Of a stretch of 10,477 nucleotides of DNA, positions 1 through 6,340 are shown one piece after another. Numbering within the stretch: the first letter of the stretch is position 1; the number at the start of each line of letters is the position of its first letter. The notes under the pieces were generated by a model. That model was given only the letters and a program-made list of their open reading frames with translations. It had not been told where the DNA came from and ran no database searches. The translations under genes and the position numbers were made by a program. Source of the DNA: an uncultured Acetobacter sp. (GTDB lineage: Bacteria > Pseudomonadota > Alphaproteobacteria > Acetobacterales > Acetobacteraceae); NCBI GenBank assembly GCA_937900755.1, contig CALCDN010000174.1:1-10477 (forward strand). Direction: 5' to 3'.

Positions 1-53
1 CCCCCCCCCCCCGCCCCGCGCCCCCCCCCACCCCCGCCCGCCCCGCCCGCGGC
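1..53. repeat. Low-complexity C/G tract at window edge
   Basis: The first 53 bases are C and G with a single A, beginning with a run of twelve C. Read on the minus strand they would extend the helicase frame as a Gly-rich tail with a few Ala and Arg. Basic, low-complexity tails exist in this helicase family, but near-pure G on one strand is also what a failing read end or contig end looks like. Confidence 0.6.
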
Positions 54-2513
54 GCGCGGCAGGCGGATTCCTAACCCTTTGATAATATCGGGCAGGCCCT
101 TTTTGCCCACGCCCAGGCGGGATGCCAGGGAAAGTGGTAACGGTTTGGGGGTGCGGGCACACAAGGCGCGCATGTCCTGTACGATACTGGCTGCCACATC
201 GAGTCTAACCAGTGTGCCATGGCTTGTCAGCCAGCCAAGGCTGCGGAGCAGTTCCTGGACGGCTAGGGGCTGTGGGGTGGCCAGACGCATGGAAACGGCG
301 CCATCGGGGGGGAGTGCTGGCATGGGCAGGGCCGCATGGATGCGTAACAGCAGGCCGCGCAGCGCCATGGCATGGGGCTTGAGCAGGGGCGTGCAGAAAA
401 CCAGCGTGTCATGCAGCCGTATTGCCTGCTGCCGGAGCAGGGCGGCTTCCCTGGGGGGAAGGGCGGGAGGTGCTGAAAGAGTGGCAACTCCGCCATTTTC
501 CATGAGGGTGTGCACAATGCCGCGCAGCAGGGGATACTCCGCCACGGCCTGTTCCGCGCGGAACAGGGGCGCGAAGGTCTGCTGCTGTAATGAGGTGACA
601 AACTGCGCCAGCCGCTGGTGGATTCGGGCCTTATGCGCGGTTTCCAAAAATTCCGCGTCCTCAATATGAATGGCAGGGGCCAAGATGGAGGTCCCTTTGC
701 GTAAATGGGCAATCTGCTCATTACGCCACAGAATATGCCCTGTCTGGTTGTCCAGGGTGATCTCGTTTTCCGACGCTTGCAAAAAACGGGTGACAAGCCG
801 GGGGATTTCGCTGCGGGCCGCACGCCGCGCGGCCTTGAGGATGAGCGCCTGATCGGACCTGGCCGCCTCCGGGTCGGGGGTAAAGGCAAAGCCGCGCATA
901 TGCCCCACATCATGCCCTTCCACGCGCACCTCGCCCGATTTGCTGATGGCGCACAGCAGGGGAGCGCCATCGGCCTCTTCCAGCCTGCGGGCCAGGCTGG
1001 CCGCGCGCTTGTCCACAAACCGGCTGGCCAGCCTTTCGTGCAGGGCGTCGGAGAGCGCGTCTTCGAGCATGCGGGTATGGCGCTGCCAGTGCAGGGCGTT
1101 TTCCACCCATTCGGGGTGGGCCGCCACGTAGGACCACGTGCGAATACCCATGAGGCGGTGCATCAGGTCCTCTATTTCGCCGCCTGTGTGTTCCAGGCTG
1201 GCCAGCCGGCTTTTGAGCCAGGAGGAAGGGAGCTGCCCGTCCTTGGCCAGAATGGTAAAAAGCTGGCCGCAAAGGCGGATGTGGCTGTCCAGCCCCAGTT
1301 TGCGAAAGTCCGGGACCTGGCAGATCTCCCACAGAAGGCGGGTGTGCCGGGGCGTTGTGGCCAGCGTGCGCACGGCAGGCGTTTGCATGAGTGCGCTCAG
1401 CGTTTGCATGTCGGATGCGGGCTCGGCCGGGCGCAGGCAGGGGTGTGGCGTCTTCTGGCACAGGCTGGCGTGTAGGGCCTGTGGGGAGGCAAAGCTGAGG
1501 TCGCTGCTGCGCCACCATAAGAAGGAGAGGGGTTCAAACCTGTGGGTCTCAATGGCTTCGGCCATGGCTTCGGGCAGGGGCGGGCACTCCCCGGTGGTGC
1601 CAAAAGTGCCATCACGCGCACCCCGGCCCGCGCGCCCGGCAATCTGGGCAATTTCGGCTGCGGCGAGCATACGGTGGCGCTGGCCGTCAAATTTGGACAG
1701 GCCCGCAAAGGCAACATGGTCAATGCTCATGTTCAGGCCCATGCCAATGGCGTCTGTTGCGACCAGGTAATCCACTTCGCGGTTCTGGTAGAGGGCGACC
1801 TGCGCATTGCGCGTGCGGGGGGAGAGCTGCCCCATGACCACGGCGCACCCGCCGCGCTTGCGCCGGATCAACTCGGCAATGGCGTACACATCCGCCATGG
1901 AAAAGGCGACAATGGCCGTGCGCGGGGGCAGGCGGGACAGGCGCGTATGACCGGTATGGCTCAGGCAGGACAGGCGTGGGCGGGTGTCCACCTCCAGGTC
2001 ACGGATCAGGGTTTTCATCAGTGGGGCAATGGTGTCCGCCCCAAGGAACAGTGTCTCGCTCAGGCCGCGGGCGTTCAGCAGGCGGTCGGTAAAAATATGC
2101 CCGCGCTCCGGGTCCGCGCAGAGCTGGATTTCGTCCACGGCCACAAAGTCCACCGGGCGGTTCATGGGCATGGCCTCAACCGTGCAGGAAAACCAGCGGG
2201 CCTGTGGGGGCACTATTTTTTCCTCCCCCGTAATCAGCGCCACCGAACGCACGCCTTTAAGGCGCACCATGCGGTCGTAGTTCTCGCGCGCGAGAAGCCT
2301 GAGGGGAAAGCCGATAATGCCAGAGGAGTGCGCCAGCATCCGCTCCAGCGCCAGATGCGTCTTGCCGGTATTGGTCGGGCCCAGAATAGCCCGGACAGGC
2401 GCCTGCTCCGCAAAGGGGGCGGTGTGCCGGGCTGCTGCCATCAGGCGGGTGGAAACCTTCATGCCTGACATGGTCTGATGCCCGGCGCCGAAAAGCAAGT
2501 CGGCAATGTGCAT
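1..2513 (-). CDS. SUV3-like DExH RNA helicase, C-terminus off the left edge
   Basis: The minus-strand frame is open without a stop from ATG at 2513 to base 1 (about 837 residues). It carries superfamily 2 helicase motifs: Walker A GPTNTGKT at residues 45-52, motif II DEIQ at 127-130, motif V ATDAIGMGLNM, and motif VI QIAGRAGR at 290-297. The GPTNTGKT/DEIQ pair is typical of SUV3, the mitochondrial degradosome RNA helicase, and its alphaproteobacterial relatives. A stretch from about residue 450 (LMHRLMGIRTW...) fits the SUV3 C-terminal domain. The expected role is ATP-driven RNA unwinding in the cytoplasm, probably in RNA turnover; that is inference from the family. ATG 2513 has a GGGGGAGG run only two bases upstream, which is tight spacing; ATG 2471 (14 codons later) is in frame but has no ribosome binding site. 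After residue 818 the frame becomes Gly/Ala/Arg only, and the true C-terminus is not visible. The gene diverges from the aminopeptidase. Confidence 0.9.
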   Translation of the reverse strand, partial: MHIADLLFGAGHQTMSGMKVSTRLMAAARHTAPFAEQAPVRAILGPTNTGKTHLALERMLAHSSGIIGFPLRLLARENYDRMVRLKGVRSVALITGEEKIVPPQARWFSCTVEAMPMNRPVDFVAVDEIQLCADPERGHIFTDRLLNARGLSETLFLGADTIAPLMKTLIRDLEVDTRPRLSCLSHTGHTRLSRLPPRTAIVAFSMADVYAIAELIRRKRGGCAVVMGQLSPRTRNAQVALYQNREVDYLVATDAIGMGLNMSIDHVAFAGLSKFDGQRHRMLAAAEIAQIAGRAGRGARDGTFGTTGECPPLPEAMAEAIETHRFEPLSFLWWRSSDLSFASPQALHASLCQKTPHPCLRPAEPASDMQTLSALMQTPAVRTLATTPRHTRLLWEICQVPDFRKLGLDSHIRLCGQLFTILAKDGQLPSSWLKSRLASLEHTGGEIEDLMHRLMGIRTWSYVAAHPEWVENALHWQRHTRMLEDALSDALHERLASRFVDKRAASLARRLEEADGAPLLCAISKSGEVRVEGHDVGHMRGFAFTPDPEAARSDQALILKAARRAARSEIPRLVTRFLQASENEITLDNQTGHILWRNEQIAHLRKGTSILAPAIHIEDAEFLETAHKARIHQRLAQFVTSLQQQTFAPLFRAEQAVAEYPLLRGIVHTLMENGGVATLSAPPALPPREAALLRQQAIRLHDTLVFCTPLLKPHAMALRGLLLRIHAALPMPALPPDGAVSMRLATPQPLAVQELLRSLGWLTSHGTLVRLDVAASIVQDMRALCARTPKPLPLSLASRLGVGKKGLPDIIKGLGIRLPRAAGGAGGGGGGRGAGGG

Positions 2514-2563
2514 ACCCTCCCCCGTTGCATGATGGAAAAGGGAGGCGCAGGGTGCGCACAGAA

Positions 2564-2568
2564 GGAGG
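2564..2568 (+). promoter_or_regulatory. Strong ribosome binding site of the aminopeptidase gene
   Basis: GGAGG lies six bases before ATG 2575. A second ATG at 2570 is out of frame and too close to the GGAGG, so this site fixes the start at 2575. The whole divergent spacer to the helicase start is only 61 bases (2514-2574) and must hold the 5' signals of both genes; it includes a perfect 8-base palindrome (GTGCGCAC, 2552-2559). I could not make out clear -35/-10 boxes. Confidence 0.7.
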
Positions 2569-2574
2569 AATGCC

Positions 2575-3999
2575 ATGCCTATTCGTGATCTGGACTGCCT
2601 GAGTGTTGCACGCAGGCGCAAGACACTTTGTACCGTCCATGCCGTGCGTGCGAGCGAGCGGGAGACGTGGGTGGCATTGGTGGGCGAGCCCGCCGTGGCT
2701 TTTGCCGAAAACTGCGGGTTTGCCGCCCAGGTGGGGCGGCTTGTGCTGGTGCCCGGCCCCGAGGGCAAGGTGCAGGCCCTGTTTGGCCTGCCCGCGAAAG
2801 GCGCGCGCGACCCGTTTGTTTTTGGCAAGCTGGCGCTGGACCTGCCCGAAGGGGACTGGACCGTGCACACACCCGATGATGTGGCGCGCGATGATGTTAT
2901 TCTGGGCTTCTGCCTGGGAGCGTACCGCTACAGCCTGAAAACCCAGGGCAAAGCCAGCGGCCAGCCCCGGCTTGTGGTTACGGCGGGGGAGCGCAGGGGA
3001 CTGGCCGCGCAGATGGCGCGTTCGATCTGTTTTGCGCGTGACCTGATTAATACGCCCGCCAACCTGCTTGGACCGTCCGACCTTGCGCGTGAGGCCAAGG
3101 CGGCACTCCGCCCGCTTGGGGCCGAGGTGGAGGTTATCAAGGGGGCGGAGCTGGATGCGGCCTACCCCTTGCTGGCGCATGTCGGCAATGGCTCGGAGCG
3201 GGCTCCAAGGGTGGTTCTGGCGCGTTGGAGCGGCACACATGCGGGCAAGGATGCGCCCTTGGTCTCCCTTGTTGGCAAGGGAGTGTGTTTTGACAGCGGG
3301 GGCTATGACATCAAACCCTCCGGCGGCATGCTGCGGATGAAAAAGGATATGGGCGGTGCGGCCACCGTACTGGCGCTGGCCCATCTGGTCATGGCGCAGG
3401 ACCTGCCCGTAAGGCTGGAGGTGCGGCTGGGCTGTGTAGAAAACAGTGTTTCCGGCCATGCCATGCGCCCGCTGGATGTTGTTCGGAGCCGTGCGGGCCT
3501 GACGGTGGAAATTGGCAACACGGACGCCGAGGGGCGGCTGGTGCTGAGTGACCTGCTGTATGAGGCGGGCGAGAGTGATCCAGCCCTGCTGGTGGATGTG
3601 GCAACCCTTACGGGAGCCGCCCGTGCGGCGCTGGGGCCGGACCTGCCCGCCCTGTTCTGCAACAACGACTCCACGGCCATGCTGTTGGCTGAGGCCGCGG
3701 AATACGAGGCGGACCCGCTTTGGCGCCTGCCGCTCTGGCAGGGGTATGCGGGCTGGTTGAAAAGCCCGGTGGCGGACCTGAACAACATTGCCTCCCGGCC
3801 TATGGCGGGGGCGATTACGGCAAGTTTGTTCTTGGAATATTTTGTAAAACCAGACCAGCGTTGGGTGCATGTCGACAGTTATGCGTGGAATGATTCCAGC
3901 AGGCCAGGGCGGCCGGAAGGGGGGGATACCCCCGGAATTCGTGCACTTTTTCGTGTAATCCGTTCTCTTTGTGGAACGAATGACACGAAAATGACGTAA
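2575..3999 (+). CDS. Leucyl aminopeptidase family protein (peptidase M17)
   Basis: This 474-residue protein is a cytosolic two-metal aminopeptidase of family M17 that removes N-terminal residues from peptides during protein turnover. The family signature NTDAEGRL is at 315-322. By alignment of motifs with E. coli PepA, the metal ligands are K235 (VGKG), D240 (FDSGG), D258 (KKDMGG), D317 and E319, and the catalytic residues are K247 (IKPS) and R321; all are present, so it should be active. Residues about 1-140 form the less conserved N-terminal domain. It is slightly shorter than E. coli PepA (503), in the range of the PepA/PepB-like proteins common in alphaproteobacteria. The hexameric state and leucine preference are family knowledge, not visible here. 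It appears monocistronic, diverging from the helicase and followed by an AT-rich spacer. Its last codons lie inside a stem-loop (3948-3991). Confidence 0.93.
   Translation: MPIRDLDCLSVARRRKTLCTVHAVRASERETWVALVGEPAVAFAENCGFAAQVGRLVLVPGPEGKVQALFGLPAKGARDPFVFGKLALDLPEGDWTVHTPDDVARDDVILGFCLGAYRYSLKTQGKASGQPRLVVTAGERRGLAAQMARSICFARDLINTPANLLGPSDLAREAKAALRPLGAEVEVIKGAELDAAYPLLAHVGNGSERAPRVVLARWSGTHAGKDAPLVSLVGKGVCFDSGGYDIKPSGGMLRMKKDMGGAATVLALAHLVMAQDLPVRLEVRLGCVENSVSGHAMRPLDVVRSRAGLTVEIGNTDAEGRLVLSDLLYEAGESDPALLVDVATLTGAARAALGPDLPALFCNNDSTAMLLAEAAEYEADPLWRLPLWQGYAGWLKSPVADLNNIASRPMAGAITASLFLEYFVKPDQRWVHVDSYAWNDSSRPGRPEGGDTPGIRALFRVIRSLCGTNDTKMT
3948..3991 (+). other. Stem-loop in the last codons of the aminopeptidase gene
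   Basis: TTTTCGTGT (3948-3956) pairs perfectly with ACACGAAAA (3983-3991). Inside it, CGTTC (3961-3965) pairs with GAACG (3974-3978), with a symmetrical 4x4 internal loop between the stems and an 8-base apical loop. There is no T-run after it on the plus strand, so it is not a standard intrinsic terminator. It may protect the mRNA 3' end or aid factor-dependent termination. Confidence 0.45.
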
Positions 4000-4169
4000 A
4001 GCTTAGACAAGTTGATATTGCGTAATAATTTTTTGTTACAGTGCTTTAAAAAATCGTTTCGAAGTCTATATAAAGCACAGCAGATTCATTCCGGTTTGCA
4101 TATGGGCCGGAACAACACAGCCGGGCGGGCCAAGGCTTTGACCCCCGGCAGAAAAGGAAGTTGAACGTC
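4000..4169 (+). promoter_or_regulatory. AT-rich upstream region of the MarR-type gene with inverted repeat
   Basis: This 170-base spacer changes sharply to AT-rich at 4000-4080 and back to GC-rich after that. It contains a perfect 8-base inverted repeat, GTGCTTTA (4041-4048) and TAAAGCAC (4071-4078), whose arms are offset by 30 bases, close to three helical turns. TATATA/TATAAA (4067-4074) overlaps the right arm and could be a -10 box, but I see no good -35 at the proper distance; TTGATA (4012-4017) is too far upstream for it. The layout would suit an operator over a promoter, possibly autoregulation by the downstream regulator. That is inference. Confidence 0.35.
4154..4160 (+). promoter_or_regulatory. 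Ribosome binding site choosing ATG 4170
   Basis: AAGGAAG ends nine bases before ATG 4170. An in-frame TTG at 4161 directly abuts this motif and so cannot use it, which makes ATG 4170 the better start. Confidence 0.6.
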
Positions 4170-4583
4170 ATGGCACAGGCCGCGGAAAAGGCAGAGGATC
4201 TGGTCAAGACCCTGCGGGATACCATTGTTGCACTGGTGCGTGGAGAGGGGCCGGACCTGTCCGCCCGTCAGCTTGCTGTGTTTCTGACCTGCTATCTGGA
4301 CGAGAGCGGGCATACGGTGCGCGGCCTGGCGGCAAGCCTGAACGTGTCCAAGCCCGCCATCACCCGCGCACTTGACCGTTTGACCGAACTGGACCTCGCG
4401 CGCCGCAAGGTGGACCCGCTGGACCGCCGCTCCGTTCTGGTGCAGCGCACCCCCAAGGGCGCGTCCTACCTGAAGGAAATCCGCTCCATCATGGGCACCA
4501 CCGTGCGTGATACGGCCCAGGCCACGCAGCACGACCCAAAGGTGGCGACAGTCCGCCGCCTGCGCCGCGTTGCGGCAGCCTGA
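4170..4583 (+). CDS. MarR-family winged-helix transcriptional regulator
   Basis: This is a 137-residue DNA-binding protein. After an N-terminal helix likely used for dimerisation (about 1-45), residues 49-75 form the helix-turn-helix (TVRGLAASLNVS followed by KPAITRALDRL). Residues 80-97 form the basic wing, ending in the MarR-type pattern D-x-R-x5-L-x2-T-x2-G (DRRSVLVQRTPKG). The tail from about 122 is short and rich in Arg and Ala. MarR proteins usually act as dimeric repressors or activators at palindromes, often their own promoter; the inverted repeat at 4041-4078 is a candidate site. The ligand and target genes cannot be read from sequence. It stands alone between the aminopeptidase and a strong hairpin with a T-tract, so it is probably monocistronic. 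No effector cysteine stands out: C41 is the only cysteine and falls in the dimerisation region. Confidence 0.85.
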   Translation: MAQAAEKAEDLVKTLRDTIVALVRGEGPDLSARQLAVFLTCYLDESGHTVRGLAASLNVSKPAITRALDRLTELDLARRKVDPLDRRSVLVQRTPKGASYLKEIRSIMGTTVRDTAQATQHDPKVATVRRLRRVAAA

Positions 4584-4585
4584 CC

Positions 4586-4599
4586 GGCCGCTTCCGGCC
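4586..4599 (+). other. Small GC hairpin after the regulator gene
   Basis: GGCCG (4586-4590) and CGGCC (4595-4599) form a 5-bp stem with a CTTC loop, three bases after the stop codon. No T-run follows. It sits 20 bases before a much longer hairpin and may be part of the same 3' end structure. Confidence 0.3.
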
Positions 4600-4618
4600 C
4601 TATAAAAGTCAAGGCATG

Positions 4619-4687
4619 AAGGTTGCCTTGTGGTGTGCCTGAACCATTGTCTTCAATGGTCGGAGCCGCGCCACAGGCAACCTTTTT
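4619..4687 (+). terminator. Long rod-like hairpin with T-tract; terminator or small RNA
   Basis: AAGGTTGCC (4619-4627) pairs with GGCAACCTT (4676-4684). After one bulged T the pairing continues with GTGG to CCAC and further G-U/G-C pairs to about 4637/4667. A small internal loop follows, then a perfect inner hairpin: ACCATTG (4643-4649), loop TCTT, CAATGGT (4654-4660). Five T (4683-4687) follow, two of which pair with the AA at the base of the stem. This is a plausible intrinsic terminator for the MarR-type gene. However, the roughly 66-base two-part rod is far larger than a typical terminator, so a small RNA or a leader element of the next gene is possible. Confidence 0.6.
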
Positions 4688-4783
4688 GTATTGGGGGCGT
4701 TGTTTTCTTCAACAATGTCGGATGTCTGCATCCTTCAGGTGCCAGGCATCCCTGATGACAGACCTGTTAAAGGAAGCTACCCC
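4688..4783 (+). promoter_or_regulatory. Leader region of the exported-protein gene with several inverted repeats
   Basis: Three small dyads occur in 96 bases: TTGTT/AACAA (4700-4715, loop TTCTTC), GGATG/CATCC (4720-4733, loop TCTG), and a competing two-part pairing GTCTG (4724-4728) with CAGAC (4759-4763) enclosing TCAGG (4735-4739) with CCTGA (4751-4755). The second and third cannot form together. The ribosome binding site AAAGGAAG (4769-4776) follows at good spacing to ATG 4784. No -35/-10 pair is convincing. Confidence 0.3.
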
Positions 4784-5227
4784 ATGCGCTTTTTTTCTGT
4801 TGCCGCTGCGGCTACTCTGGCCGTTTCCTTCGCCGCCGTATCCGCCGCGCAGGCGGGGGACGCCTTGGGCACGCCCACGGCCAAGCTCACCCTGACCGCC
4901 AAGTCGGCCGATATCGGGCTGGGGTATACGTGGGGGGCAGGCAAATTGACGTATGGCGGCAAGACCCATTCCTTCTCCATTACCGGGGGAACAATTGCCG
5001 CGGTTGGTTTTTCCAAGATCGAGGGGACGGGCACCGTTTACAACCTGCACCGCCTGAAGGATTTTGACGGAACCTACGCGGCCGCCCATGGCGAGGCCAC
5101 GCTTGGTCAGGGGTTGGGGGGTGCCGTGCTGGAAAACAAGAATGGCGTGCGCATCAAGATCGAGACCATTTCGCAGGGGGCAAGGCTTGCCGGTTCCGCG
5201 CAGGGGCTGACGCTGACGCTCAAATAG
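4784..5227 (+). CDS. Exported protein of unknown function (147 aa)
   Basis: The start is ATG 4784, preceded by AAAGGAAG at good spacing. An open frame runs further upstream to 4691 but would place about 30 unrelated residues before the signal peptide. Residues 1-24 are a classical Sec signal peptide: MRFF, a hydrophobic Ala/Val-rich core, then AQA before G25, a good signal peptidase I site. The mature part is about 123 residues, contains no cysteine, and is rich in Gly, Thr and alternating hydrophobic residues, suggesting beta structure. It has a GYTWGAGKLTYGGKTHSF stretch, then VYNLHRLKDFDGTYAAAHGEA and LENKNGVRIKIETISQG. This pattern (GxGxLxYxGKxxxF ... VYNLxRLxDFxGTY ... NxNGVxI) recalls small conserved periplasmic proteins of proteobacteria with no assigned role. 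The protein is probably soluble in the periplasm. It lies alone between the rod hairpin and a convergent neighbour. Confidence 0.8.
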   Translation: MRFFSVAAAATLAVSFAAVSAAQAGDALGTPTAKLTLTAKSADIGLGYTWGAGKLTYGGKTHSFSITGGTIAAVGFSKIEGTGTVYNLHRLKDFDGTYAAAHGEATLGQGLGGAVLENKNGVRIKIETISQGARLAGSAQGLTLTLK

Positions 5228-5232
5228 GCATC

Positions 5233-5251
5233 TGGCGGGTTCTGCCCGCTA
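5233..5251. terminator. GC hairpin between convergent genes
   Basis: GCGGG (5235-5239) pairs with CCCGC (5245-5249) around a TTCTG loop, extended by T-A and G-T pairs to 5233/5251. It fills the 21-base gap between two convergent stop codons and overlaps the stop of the minus-strand gene. There is no T-run on either side, so intrinsic termination is uncertain. Confidence 0.3.
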
Positions 5252-6274
5252 CCATCTGCCAACAGGGTATTTGCGGGCGCGCATCACGCAAAATGCGGTC
5301 CATGCCAGTTGGGGCAGCATAAGCAGGCCCAGCCCGCCCATGCTGCCCCATGCGTCTGGCATGGGGGCGACAAGGCAGGCAACTATGCCTCCCCACAGGG
5401 TCAGGCACCATTCCAGGGCGGAAACCACGGGCACGGGCACGGTGCTGCGGTGGAGAACCTGGTAAATATGGCCCCTGTGCGCCTGCACGAGCGAGTGCCC
5501 CGCATGCCAGCGCCGGATGAGCGTGAACGCCACATCATACATCAGCGGGAACAACAGGGCGGGGCCGAGCAGCCCCCCACATGGCTGCGTGGTATGGCTG
5601 GCAACATACAGTGCCGCAGCACCGGCAAGCAGGCCGCAGCCCTGGCTCCCCACATCACCCAGAAAAATCCGGGCATGGGGGAAGTTGAACGGCAGAAAAC
5701 CCAGCATGCAGCAGGCCAGCAGCAGGGCGGGCCATTGCAGTTCCGGTACACCAAAAAACGGGGCGACAAGGGCCAGGGCTGCCGCCGCACAGGCCATGCA
5801 GCCTGCGATAAGCCCATTCAGCCCATCCATGAAGTTGATGGCGTTGGTGATGAAAATCAGCCAGAGCACAGACAGGGCCGCCCCTGCCAGCGGTGTTGGC
5901 CAGTTCAGGCTTATGCCCCCTCCCACGATCATGCATGCGGCGGCCGTTTGCGCTGCGAACTTGATGGTGGGAGGCCATTGGTAAAGGTCATCCAGCCAGG
6001 AGACGCCGCAGAGCAGCACAAGGGCGCAGGCTCCCATGATGCTGCCGGGGGAGAGGACTGGCTGCCCCGCCAGCGCCTGCAGGGCGGGAAAAAACAGCCC
6101 GAACGCCACCATAACCCCGATTCCTCCCCCCTTGGGTGTGGGGGTGGCATGTGCGCTGCGGTGCCCGGGATGGTCCATGACCGCCAGCCCGATCATGCGC
6201 CGCACAATCAGCGCGCATAGCCCGCAGGCGCAAAGCAGACAGAAAAATGCCAGAGCGGAAGAAAAAAAAGGCAT
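5249..6274 (-). CDS. Polyprenyl-phosphate HexNAc-1-phosphate transferase (MraY/WecA/WbpL family)
   Basis: This 341-residue integral membrane enzyme (about ten hydrophobic segments) is of the family that transfers a sugar-1-phosphate from a UDP-sugar to undecaprenyl phosphate, the first committed step of O-antigen, capsule or other lipid-linked glycan synthesis. Family motifs are present in order: DHPGHRSAHATPTPKGGGIG (34-53), the Mg-binding acidic pair in LDDL (94-97), NAINFMDGLNG (144-154), ARIFLGDVGS with D207 (201-210), and the cytoplasmic HRGHIYQ (266-272). The last motif is shared with WecA/WbpL-type enzymes rather than with MraY. The donor cannot be read from sequence; HexNAc or a modified HexNAc is likely. 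ATG 6274 is the first possible start after a stop codon upstream, but lacks a clear Shine-Dalgarno. It diverges from the dehydratase gene, whose product could feed it. Confidence 0.9.
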   Translation of the reverse strand: MPFFSSALAFFCLLCACGLCALIVRRMIGLAVMDHPGHRSAHATPTPKGGGIGVMVAFGLFFPALQALAGQPVLSPGSIMGACALVLLCGVSWLDDLYQWPPTIKFAAQTAAACMIVGGGISLNWPTPLAGAALSVLWLIFITNAINFMDGLNGLIAGCMACAAAALALVAPFFGVPELQWPALLLACCMLGFLPFNFPHARIFLGDVGSQGCGLLAGAAALYVASHTTQPCGGLLGPALLFPLMYDVAFTLIRRWHAGHSLVQAHRGHIYQVLHRSTVPVPVVSALEWCLTLWGGIVACLVAPMPDAWGSMGGLGLLMLPQLAWTAFCVMRARKYPVGRW

Positions 6275-6340
6275 GAAAGAGGCCGTTGTCCGGTTAGGCT
6301 GCTTCTAGGATGTCAGGTGCTGGGCTATAGGTGCAAGATC
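6275..6340. promoter_or_regulatory. Short divergent spacer between transferase and dehydratase genes
   Basis: These 66 bases must hold the 5' signals of both polysaccharide genes unless transcription enters from elsewhere. I see no clear -35/-10 pair on either strand. On the plus strand, AGGTG (6329-6333) sits seven bases before ATG 6341, and AGGA (6307-6310) sits six bases before an alternative in-frame GTG at 6317. Confidence 0.3.

Noticed and set aside
1542..2468. A 308-codon plus-strand open frame opposite the helicase
   Set aside because: It lies opposite the conserved helicase motifs and its product looks like a frame shadow (Gly/His/Ala/Gln-rich).
2257..3870. A 537-codon minus-strand open frame spanning the helicase start and opposing the aminopeptidase gene
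   Set aside because: It overlaps two well-supported genes in other frames, has a Arg/His/Pro/Gln-rich composition typical of antisense frames in GC-rich DNA, and shows no domain.
4161..4169. TTG 4161 as the start of the MarR-type gene
   Set aside because: The AAGGAAG motif directly touches this TTG, leaving no spacing, while ATG 4170 is nine bases away from it.
4691..4783. An N-terminal extension of the exported protein to an upstream start
   Set aside because: It would bury the signal peptide behind about 30 unrelated residues, while ATG 4784 has a good ribosome binding site and begins a textbook signal peptide.
5309..6220. A 303-codon plus-strand open frame opposite the glycosyltransferase
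   Set aside because: It mirrors the codons of a gene carrying all its family motifs; the product is His/Gln/Gly-rich and has no recognisable domain or ribosome binding site.
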